From DATNPX01 sp036702975 (lineage in GTDB: Bacteria; Cyanobacteriota; Vampirovibrionia; Obscuribacterales; Obscuribacteraceae), in NCBI GenBank assembly GCA_036702975.1, contig DATNPX010000047.1, forward strand, positions 1 through 35,466: 35,466 bases of DNA, in the 5' to 3' direction. A program made the translations under genes and the position numbers. The notes under the pieces are model-generated. The model saw nothing but the letters and a program-made list of their open reading frames with translations, was not told the DNA's origin and made no database searches. Positions 25,068 through 32,261 of this stretch are shown one piece after another; within the stretch, counting starts at the first letter, position 1; every line of letters starts with the position of its first letter.

Positions 25068-26891
25068 ATGAACTTACGCATCTGGCAAAAGATTTTTGCG
25101 CTCATGTTGATTCCGCTTTCCTTCGAAATAGCGGCAACAGCGGTTCTCATGAACGTTCTAATTTCCACAGAAAACAGTGCGACGCGTTTTTACAACTCGC
25201 GCAAGATTCTGTCTGAGTATCACACGATGCAGAACCACCTCAACGAGGCTGGTATCGACATCGCGACAATGGGTGTTTACAGGGAAGACCACAGCCCGCC
25301 CAACTTCGAAGAAGACAAAATGAGAGTGGAGCAAGCCAAGGAAGGCGTGCTGAAAGCAGCTGACGTTCATCCAAATGTCCGAGAGGCGCTAAATCTGGCA
25401 CCAGCTCTATTTGACCACGCACTGGAACTAATAGAAAAAGCAAAAAAGAACTACAACGACCCGACCATTCCTGCTCGAAAGAAAGGCTCGCTCCTTAAAA
25501 ACGATGTCTTCAATCTGCTCATGGACAGCGACCCTCTGGTCAGACGCATTGTTGATGTGCAAACCTCGATAGACTCGTTGGAATCCTCCGAGTTAGACAA
25601 ATCGAGATGGCTGCTGGTTAGTTCTGCGATCGGCGCGTTTCTGCTCAGCTTGCTGGTCACATTCCTCGCGGCGGTGACGTTTTACAGAAGTTTTGGTAAG
25701 CGCCTGCAATTAATTGAAAGCAACGCCGAGAAAGTAGCAATGCAACAAGAGCTTCCTGCTGCTCTTTCAGGCGGCGACGAGATCGATGAGCTGGATCGCA
25801 CGTTGCATGCCGCCGCACAATTTGTGAAAAGTGTTCATCAGAAAGAATTTGCAGTGTTGAATAAGTCTGTCGATGTACTGTGCAGCATTGACACGAGATT
25901 CAAAATCATCTCAATTGGTGAATCTGTAGAGAAATCATGGTTCTATCGAGTCGATGACGTGCTTGGACGTTCAATTTTCACGCTCCTGCCAGAACCAGAT
26001 GCGGTGCGGATCCGAAAAATCTTGAGTGAATCAACAGAAGCTGCATTCGAGCATGATTTCGAATCTGAGTTCAGGTGCGGAGACGGAGAGACTCGTGAGT
26101 TTGCTTGGAAAGTAAGATGGAACCCGAAGGAGAGCAGCTACTTTTGTGTGCTCCGAGACATCAGCGAACGAAAAAAAATTGAGCGCGCCAAGCAGCGCTT
26201 GTTGGCTATCGCCAGCCATGACCTGCGCACCCCTCTGATGTCAGTCTCAGCCAATCTGTCTTCGCTAGCTGCAGGCAGGTTTGGCGAACTGGATGGTAAT
26301 CTGCAAGCCGCACTGACAGAATCTGAGCAAAATCTTGATAAGCTCATGGACTTGATTCAGTCACTGCTCGATCTGGAGCGCATGGAATCTACTGGTGCGA
26401 ATCTGGAGATGGGATGTGTAAGCGCCATGGATGTAGCGTTACAGGCAATCAGTGCTGTCGAACCCGTAGCTAGAGCGGCAAACATCAATATTGTCTCACC
26501 CAGCCGAGATGAAGCGATACTGGCTGATGAGCGACGACTGACACAAATTCTGACTAACCTGCTGCACAACAGTTTGAACCGGTCAAAAGCCGATCAAACT
26601 GTCACGGTCGTGGTAGCGTCCAACGGACCTCTGGTTCGAATCTATGTGCTCGACGAGGGCGCAACAATTTCGCCGGACGAACAAGACCTGATTTTCGAAA
26701 AGTATTTTCAGTCACACAGTGAAGACCAGCGTCGAGACAGGCGTGCCAGTCTCAACCTCGCACTAGCGAAGGTACTGACGGAAGCACAAAACGGAGTCAT
26801 TGGGGTAACGAGCGAACCCGGCAAAGGAAGCCAATTCTACGTTCAATTCGCGAAATTTGTTCTGCCCTCTGATAATGAGGACAAAACATGA
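25068..26891 (+). CDS. Membrane histidine kinase 1: intact HisKA, degenerate ATP-binding lobe
   Basis: 607 residues, ATG 25068 with AAAGG six bases upstream. TM1 ~10-31, a helical periplasmic domain to ~180, TM2 ~181-205, HAMP (~210-258; GGDEIDELDRTLH), PAS (~265-370; CVLRDISERKK), then HisKA with H384 in ASHDLRTPLMSV. In the HATPase lobe the N box is recognisable (ILTNLLHNSLNRS), but G1 reads DEGATI (second Gly replaced by Thr) and the G2 box GxGLGL reads RASLNLA (residues 559-565), losing its glycines. It can probably receive phosphate but probably not bind ATP well. The stop overlaps the start of kinase 2 (ATGA). Confidence 0.93.
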   Translation: MNLRIWQKIFALMLIPLSFEIAATAVLMNVLISTENSATRFYNSRKILSEYHTMQNHLNEAGIDIATMGVYREDHSPPNFEEDKMRVEQAKEGVLKAADVHPNVREALNLAPALFDHALELIEKAKKNYNDPTIPARKKGSLLKNDVFNLLMDSDPLVRRIVDVQTSIDSLESSELDKSRWLLVSSAIGAFLLSLLVTFLAAVTFYRSFGKRLQLIESNAEKVAMQQELPAALSGGDEIDELDRTLHAAAQFVKSVHQKEFAVLNKSVDVLCSIDTRFKIISIGESVEKSWFYRVDDVLGRSIFTLLPEPDAVRIRKILSESTEAAFEHDFESEFRCGDGETREFAWKVRWNPKESSYFCVLRDISERKKIERAKQRLLAIASHDLRTPLMSVSANLSSLAAGRFGELDGNLQAALTESEQNLDKLMDLIQSLLDLERMESTGANLEMGCVSAMDVALQAISAVEPVARAANINIVSPSRDEAILADERRLTQILTNLLHNSLNRSKADQTVTVVVASNGPLVRIYVLDEGATISPDEQDLIFEKYFQSHSEDQRRDRRASLNLALAKVLTEAQNGVIGVTSEPGKGSQFYVQFAKFVLPSDNEDKT

Positions 26892-28645
26892 AGCTATCAA
26901 CACAGGGTCTGATTGTTATTTGTTTGCCCTTGCTGTTTCAATTTATGCTTTCGTTTTTCCTGGTAGTCTGGATTTTTCAAGCACAAGAAAATTTGAGCAA
27001 ATCAGCCCAATCAAGCGGCTTAGTGCGACAGTGCGACCTGCTCAGCAGCGACCTTTACAGATCCCTCGGCGAAGCATTTGTCTCATTTGATGGCATCAAA
27101 GCGCGCTCAGATATGCAAAACAAAATGTTGGCAAATCGCGTCGAAGAAATTCATCAAAACATCAAAGGCATTCCTGACTATGAGCAGTTCGATAAGGAAC
27201 TGATGAGTACAGCCAGAGCTTTAATGACCGAATTTCAAATACTCGAAACTGAAAGAACCAGCAGAACCTCACACGAAGACGCGACACCCAGAATACTCAG
27301 AGCAGCAAGAGATCTAACGGAAGTGACTGACGACATCGTCGCAGCGGAGAACGCCAAAAACGAACAGAAATCGGCCCGGCAAACGCACGTCAACATTGTA
27401 CTTGTTGTCGAACTTGCCACCACATGCAGTGCGTTGACCACGATAGTTCTGGCCGCGGTCTGTGCCATGAACACGAAGCGATTCGTCAACCTGATTACAG
27501 CCAACGCTCAGCGCTTCTCTCGCCGTCAGCCGCTTGAGGAGCCACTTTCTGGTAACGATGACCTGGCTCGGGTGGACCAGATTTTTCACGTCATGGACCA
27601 CGCTATCCGTGAAGCGGAGCAACGCGAGCATGCTGTCATCGACAACTCAGCCAACTTGATTTGCTCACTGACTAGCGACGGAACTTTTCTGAAGGCAAAT
27701 CCCTTCGCCAAGACTCTGCTTGGCTACACGTCTGAAAAGCTTGCAAAACTCTCACTCAACGATATAGTGCCGCCTCAAGAAGCGCTAAAAGCTGACGAAG
27801 AACTTTCCAAATCTTGTCAGATTGAAGGTTCGCGAACATTCGAATTGAAGTTGCTGAGGGCGGACAATAAGACTGTCGAAACATCCTGGTCTTCTTTCTG
27901 GTCAGAGGCAGACGAAAGCTTGTTTTGCGTCGTCAGTGACATCACAGAACAGAAGAAAGTTGAGCATTTGAAAGAGGATTTCATCGCCATGATCAGTGAC
28001 GAACTGCGTTCACCACTGATGTCGGTGTCCGAGACTGTCGCGAAAAGTATAAGCGGCAAGATGGGTGTTATTCCCGATGCAGCGCAACCGGTTTTTACAT
28101 CAGTTACACGCAGTCTTGACCGCCTGATCAGGCTGGTCACCGATCTGCTTGATTTTGAAAAACTGCAGACCGGTCAAATGAATTTCGATATGCGCAGGAT
28201 AAGCCTGAGCAGCATCATGAAACAAGCAGAGCAAGAAGTGGCTGCACACGCAGCAAATTCACACATTCATATAAAGGTTGGCCCCACTGCCGCGTTCGTG
28301 CGGGCTGACGGTGAGCGCATCACACAACTGCTGGTCAATCTGCTCTCTAACGCAATTAGATATTGCAAACCCGACGGCATCGTTTCCATTATTGCCACAG
28401 AAAAACAAACCCACGTGGAGGTCAGTGTAATAGACCAGGGTCCAGGCATTCCGCCCGACTATGTGGAGAAAGTTTTCACAGCTTTCGAAGTGGCTCCGAA
28501 GAGCAAACAGACAAAAGAGGGCGGCAGCGGGCTGGGATTAGCAATCAGCCGGCTGATCGTTGTCGGTCATAACGGCACCATATATGCTACCAATGAACCA
28601 GCAGGAGGTGCGCGTTTCACTTTTACACTGCCCTACGCAACTTAA
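26888..28645 (+). CDS. Membrane histidine kinase 2: intact ATP lobe, phosphoacceptor His replaced by Asp
   Basis: 585 residues, with the same layout as kinase 1: TM1 ~7-30, helical sensor domain, TM2 ~167-190, HAMP (SGNDDLARVDQIFH), PAS (ANLICSLTSDGTFLKANPFA; CVVSDITEQKK), DHp and HATPase. The H-box reads MISDELRSPLMSV, so D371 takes the place of the phosphorylated histidine (GAC; CAC would need one base change). The ATP lobe is complete: N box LLVNLLSNAIRY, G1 DQGPGIP, F region VFTAF and G2 GGSGLGLAIS (545-551). It should bind ATP but cannot autophosphorylate at the usual site. It is coupled by a 4-base overlap to kinase 1, which has the opposite defect. A membrane protein gene follows. Confidence 0.93.
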   Translation: MKLSTQGLIVICLPLLFQFMLSFFLVVWIFQAQENLSKSAQSSGLVRQCDLLSSDLYRSLGEAFVSFDGIKARSDMQNKMLANRVEEIHQNIKGIPDYEQFDKELMSTARALMTEFQILETERTSRTSHEDATPRILRAARDLTEVTDDIVAAENAKNEQKSARQTHVNIVLVVELATTCSALTTIVLAAVCAMNTKRFVNLITANAQRFSRRQPLEEPLSGNDDLARVDQIFHVMDHAIREAEQREHAVIDNSANLICSLTSDGTFLKANPFAKTLLGYTSEKLAKLSLNDIVPPQEALKADEELSKSCQIEGSRTFELKLLRADNKTVETSWSSFWSEADESLFCVVSDITEQKKVEHLKEDFIAMISDELRSPLMSVSETVAKSISGKMGVIPDAAQPVFTSVTRSLDRLIRLVTDLLDFEKLQTGQMNFDMRRISLSSIMKQAEQEVAAHAANSHIHIKVGPTAAFVRADGERITQLLVNLLSNAIRYCKPDGIVSIIATEKQTHVEVSVIDQGPGIPPDYVEKVFTAFEVAPKSKQTKEGGSGLGLAISRLIVVGHNGTIYATNEPAGGARFTFTLPYAT

Positions 28646-28743
28646 ATTATGGGTCGGCAGACAATCCCTAAAGGAAGAATCGGTTAAGATAACAACCGGT
28701 TCGCAAACCATTACGGCTGGTCAAATTTTCGGAGCGACATAAC

Positions 28744-29436
28744 GTGGAGCTTGAACTCAAAAAAAATAGTCTCGTTTCGGTAGAACTACTGAAAGAGTCG
28801 GGAAGGGTTTCGCTGCAGCAAATATTTCCGCTTATCAGTGCCTGGTGCGTCACTTTATTCGGACCAGTCATATTTATGGGTCTGGGTGCATTCGTCGGAT
28901 TACTGATTGACAAAATTCTCTTTCATGCACGAGAAGCAGGGCTAGCCAGCGTCATCGGTGTAGGCATACCGGGGCTATTCATCTGCGGTTTTTATGCAGG
29001 TTGGATTTATACAACCTTGCGCATTGCCAGGCAAGAAAAAACAAGTATTGGCAATCTTTTCAGACCGCTCTCGCAAATGTTTTCTGCAGCCATGGTTCTG
29101 ATTCTATCAACGATTGCCACGGCGTTGCCGTCTTTCACAATAATTGGAGTAATCATCAGCCCGGTTATATTCCTCAAATTCCAATTGGCACCATACTTCG
29201 CTGTCGATCAGGGACTGGGCCCGATCGAATCAATGAAACGTAGTTGGAACGAAACCAACCGCATCTGGATTCCCTTAGCCATCGTCGACCTTTGTTTTTT
29301 TGGATTGAGCACCGCCCTCGGTTTCACCCTGATTGTCCCTTTCGCAGTGTTCATGGTTCAGGGTGTAGCGACGGCAATGATTTACTATCACTGGGTAATG
29401 AACGACGAACTCGACGAAATCGAAATGGGAGATTAA
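28744..29436 (+). CDS. Multi-pass membrane protein, unknown function (DUF975/GDPD-membrane-domain-like)
   Basis: 230 residues. GTG 28744 is the start, with GGAG 9 bases upstream. About five membrane spans: ~30-52 (WCVTLFGPVIFMGLGAFVGL), ~65-88, ~112-130 (AAMVLILSTIATALPSFTII), ~134-150 and ~172-215. The short segment PIESMKRSWNET before the last spans resembles the amphipathic segment of glycerophosphodiester-phosphodiesterase membrane domains and DUF975-like proteins; this is only a resemblance. It lies 98 bases after kinase 2 and 4 bases before the aminotransferase, so it links the two in a probable operon. Confidence 0.8.
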   Translation: MELELKKNSLVSVELLKESGRVSLQQIFPLISAWCVTLFGPVIFMGLGAFVGLLIDKILFHAREAGLASVIGVGIPGLFICGFYAGWIYTTLRIARQEKTSIGNLFRPLSQMFSAAMVLILSTIATALPSFTIIGVIISPVIFLKFQLAPYFAVDQGLGPIESMKRSWNETNRIWIPLAIVDLCFFGLSTALGFTLIVPFAVFMVQGVATAMIYYHWVMNDELDEIEMGD

Positions 29437-29440
29437 GCGA

Positions 29441-30817
29441 TTGGAAACAGCATCAAAAAATATCAGAACAATCGATCGCGAACGCTTGAACAGATTGATT
29501 GGCGAAGAACAAAAGCGCTTTGAAAGCTCGCATCCCAGGTCGAAAGCGCTATTCGAAGAGTCAAAGCAATATCTGCTGGGCGGAGTGCCGATGAACTGGA
29601 TGGTGCGCTGGGCAGGTTCGTTTCCTATCTTCGTAGACAAAGCCAGCGGAGCACACTTCACTGATATAGATGGCAACCAATATATCGATCTCTGCCTTGG
29701 TGACACTGGAGCGATGACTGGGCACGCGCCTCAAGCGTCTCAGGATGCCATCATTGAAAGAATCAAAAAGGGCACCACGTTCATGCTGCCTACTGAAGAT
29801 TCTTTGTGGGTAGGCAAAGAATTAACTCGCAGGTTTGGTTTGAAGTACTGGCAAATTGCTATGACAGCCACTGACGCAAACCGATTCTCGATCAGGTTAG
29901 CTCGAAAAATTACGGGACGCAAAAAGATTCTCGTCTTCAACTGGTGTTATCACGGCACTGTCGACGAAACTTTTATTACTCTAGAAAATGGCAAAGGAGT
30001 GCCGCGAAAAGGCAATCTGGGACCTCCTGTCGACCCATCGACGACAACTACAGTAATCGAGTTCAATGACATAAGCGCTCTGGAGCAAGCGCTCGCCACA
30101 GACGAAATTGCCTGCGTGCTAGCAGAGCCCGTTATGACAAACATCGGCATTGTTCACCCCCAACCTGGTTTCCATCAGGCTTTGCGCGAGTTGACAGCAA
30201 AATCAGGAACTCTCCTGATCATCGACGAAACACATACTGTCTGCTCTGGTCCCGGCGGTTATACCAGGTTGCACAATCTTAAACCCGACATACTCACGGT
30301 CGGGAAGCCAATCGCCAGCGGCATTCCAGCCGCTGCCTACGGCTTCAGCGAAGAGACGGCTCAACGCATTCGAGAAAACACACCGGTAGATGAATCTGAC
30401 ACCAGCGGAATTGGTGGCACGTTAGCTGGCAATGCCCTATCGCTGGCTGCCATAAGAGCTACTCTGGAACACGTTCTTACTGATGCCGCCTACGAAAAAA
30501 CCATTCCACTGGCAACAAAATTTACTGAAGGGGTCGAGACGGCGATACGTGAATATGAGCTTCCATGGACAGTGCAACAGCTTGGTTGTCGCGCCGAATA
30601 CTGGTTCAGAGAGACGCCACCGAAGAATGGAGGCGAGGCTGCGGCTGCTGTCGATGGACCCATGGATCTCTACATGCACTTGTTTGCCTTAAATCGCGGC
30701 ATTCTCATGACACCATTTCACAACATGGCATTAATTTGTCCAGCCACCACAGGCAGTGACATCGACAGACACACGGAAGTTTTTAGAGAAGCAGTGAAAT
30801 CTCTGTTAGAGTGCTAA
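29441..30817 (+). CDS. Class III aminotransferase, glutamate-1-semialdehyde aminomutase-like
   Basis: 458 residues. TTG 29441 is the start, with GGGAG about 8 bases upstream and the previous stop 4 bases away. Class III signatures: DIDGNQYIDLCLGDTGAM, YHGTVDETF, LLIIDETHTVCSGPGG and the PLP lysine K289 in LTVGKPIASGIPAAAYG. The layout is that of HemL (glutamate-1-semialdehyde 2,1-aminomutase), but it has a ~30-residue N-terminal extension, TATDAN where HemL usually has a conserved Ser/Gly-Thr-Glu segment, and no haem genes around it. A related transaminase acting on another amino compound is more likely than HemL. It ends the probable operon that starts with the kinases. Confidence 0.88.
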   Translation: METASKNIRTIDRERLNRLIGEEQKRFESSHPRSKALFEESKQYLLGGVPMNWMVRWAGSFPIFVDKASGAHFTDIDGNQYIDLCLGDTGAMTGHAPQASQDAIIERIKKGTTFMLPTEDSLWVGKELTRRFGLKYWQIAMTATDANRFSIRLARKITGRKKILVFNWCYHGTVDETFITLENGKGVPRKGNLGPPVDPSTTTTVIEFNDISALEQALATDEIACVLAEPVMTNIGIVHPQPGFHQALRELTAKSGTLLIIDETHTVCSGPGGYTRLHNLKPDILTVGKPIASGIPAAAYGFSEETAQRIRENTPVDESDTSGIGGTLAGNALSLAAIRATLEHVLTDAAYEKTIPLATKFTEGVETAIREYELPWTVQQLGCRAEYWFRETPPKNGGEAAAAVDGPMDLYMHLFALNRGILMTPFHNMALICPATTGSDIDRHTEVFREAVKSLLEC

Positions 30818-30834
30818 ATCACGCTGCTAGATGG

Positions 30835-31560
30835 CTAAATCCAGTAGAGTGTCTGTTTCAAATCAGACGCATCGCCAAGCAACTGAAATATTACGTGCGC
30901 GCCTTGTGGGGGATCTTCGCCTTCGGGAAGCACATGGCCGTTTCGGTATTGCAACTCTTGCAAAATAGCTGAGAACGCATCAGCTGAAACGGTGACGCCT
31001 GTTATTTCGCGCTTGTGCAGGAGCGTGTCGAGCACAAGACGCATTACGACATTAGCGGCAGCCTTAGTCTGCTGGCTGGAAAGTGAAGACTGAAATACGT
31101 GAATAGAAACCGTTGCGCCGGGCGGCAGCTCCTGGTTATTTCGTTTTTCTACTCCGACGGCTTTTCCGTCATGAAACCAGAAATGCTCATAACCGATCTT
31201 GTTTTGATCGTCACCAGGCTTGTACGCATACACCGAGGCTTTGACCACTGAGTGAACCTTGTAGCTTTCATGCTCGAGTTCTTTGTCAACGGTGGTTACT
31301 TTCGCCTGCAGAATAAGCGCAGGTTTTGGCTGTTCGCTGATTGCGACAAACTTCGGTTGTCCAGGCATGAGCGGGCTGGGTGGCGAGAGAAGAGGCGGAG
31401 TGCCAGCAAAAGACGCAGTCGAGCTGCAGGAGCAAAACAGCGAAACAGCAGCTACCAGCGCCAGAGAAGAGTTTCCTCTGCCAACTGCGGCGGCAGTGGG
31501 AGCGGCAGTGGCTCCAGCTAAATTTAGTTTACGCTCAAACTTTCGATAACGCCCTTTCAT
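30835..31560 (-). CDS. Secreted or membrane-anchored protein of unknown function
   Basis: 241 residues from ATG 31560 (MKGRYRKFERKL), chosen over the frame start at 31608 because AGAGGA lies just upstream. A basic N-terminus is followed by a hydrophobic stretch SSLALVAAVSLFCSCSSTAS (~30-50), either a signal anchor or a lipoprotein-like signal. Next comes a Pro-rich spacer (GTPPLLSPPSPLMPGQPK). The mature part looks strand-rich, with KVHSVVKASVYAYKPGDDQ and GATVSIHVFQSSLSSQQTK. No family recognised. It is convergent with the aminotransferase (17-base gap) and downstream of a strong hairpin. Confidence 0.7.
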   Translation of the reverse strand: MKGRYRKFERKLNLAGATAAPTAAAVGRGNSSLALVAAVSLFCSCSSTASFAGTPPLLSPPSPLMPGQPKFVAISEQPKPALILQAKVTTVDKELEHESYKVHSVVKASVYAYKPGDDQNKIGYEHFWFHDGKAVGVEKRNNQELPPGATVSIHVFQSSLSSQQTKAAANVVMRLVLDTLLHKREITGVTVSADAFSAILQELQYRNGHVLPEGEDPPQGAHVIFQLLGDASDLKQTLYWI

Positions 31561-31632
31561 ATTTCCTCTTGGCGAAATTCTTACTCGCTTACATTTACTA
31601 CAGCGCACAAAAAATTAGGGGGAATGTGCGAA

Positions 31633-31665
31633 AAGCGTGCCACCACATCAGTGGTGAGCACGCTT
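31633..31665 (-). terminator. Strong hairpin terminator downstream of the Tyr/Gly/Asn-rich gene
   Basis: AAGCGTGC-CACCAC pairs with GTGGTG-a-GCACGCTT around ATCA: 14 base pairs with one bulged base. Read on the minus strand it is followed by TTCGC after the closing TT, a short T-run. It sits ~100 bases past the stop at 31769 and upstream of the next minus-strand gene. Confidence 0.65.
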
Positions 31666-31768
31666 CTCTTTCAATCGCTTCTGGATGCCGGAGCAGACCT
31701 GACGGCTCGAAGATCTGGTTTTAGTTGCAACGCAGTGCGGGAATTGCACAATGTTCAAACTGAGAGCC

Positions 31769-32152
31769 TTAATAGCCGTAGCCATTAATTAGCTGCGAAA
31801 AGAATCCTGGTCTTCTGCCGTAATACGGTGTGCCATAGCCGTAAGGGCCGTAGCCATAGTTACTGTTGTAGTAGCCGTTATAGCCATTGTTGTAGTTGTA
31901 GTCATCGTCATCATGGTGTCTATGACGGCGATATCCGTTGTTGTTGCCATAGATAGCACCATTCACATAGGGGCTATAGATTCCACCAGTGAGTGGGCTC
32001 ATGCCGTGAGCAACGTTGTTTGCGTACATCTGCACAGCCAAATTGTTGAGATAGTTACTTCGGTTGTCAGCTTGAGCTGGAGCAGTAAATGTCGCCCCGA
32101 TTGTGCTCAGCAGTGCTCCAACAAGCAAACTGGACTTGATAAAACGATTCAT
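31769..32152 (-). CDS. Small secreted Tyr/Gly/Asn-rich protein
   Basis: 127 residues, ATG 32152 with a near-perfect AGGAGGAA site, suggesting strong translation. Residues 1-28 form a signal peptide (LLVGALLSTIGATFTAPAQA). Then comes a short helix (NYLNNLAVQMYANNVAHG), a His/Asp patch (RRHRHHDDDD) and a low-complexity tail of YNNGYNGYYNS and YGPYGYGTPYYG type, ending FFSQLINGYGY. Such composition is found in surface, matrix or adhesive proteins. The function is unknown and the His/Asp patch could bind metal. It has its own terminator and is probably a single-gene unit. Confidence 0.8.
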   Translation of the reverse strand: MNRFIKSSLLVGALLSTIGATFTAPAQADNRSNYLNNLAVQMYANNVAHGMSPLTGGIYSPYVNGAIYGNNNGYRRHRHHDDDDYNYNNGYNGYYNSNYGYGPYGYGTPYYGRRPGFFSQLINGYGY

Positions 32153-32261
32153 GGGACTTCCTCCTGATCTGACAATTGCTCTTTCCGAGCTGTCTGAAAA
32201 GGGAGACGCAACCGAATGCCATTTTGATTCAATAAAAAGATTAAACCATTTGGTCAGTTAA

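Noticed and set aside
29441..30817. Calling this gene hemL
   Set aside because: The fold fits, but the extension, the altered segment and the context leave the substrate open, so no symbol was given.
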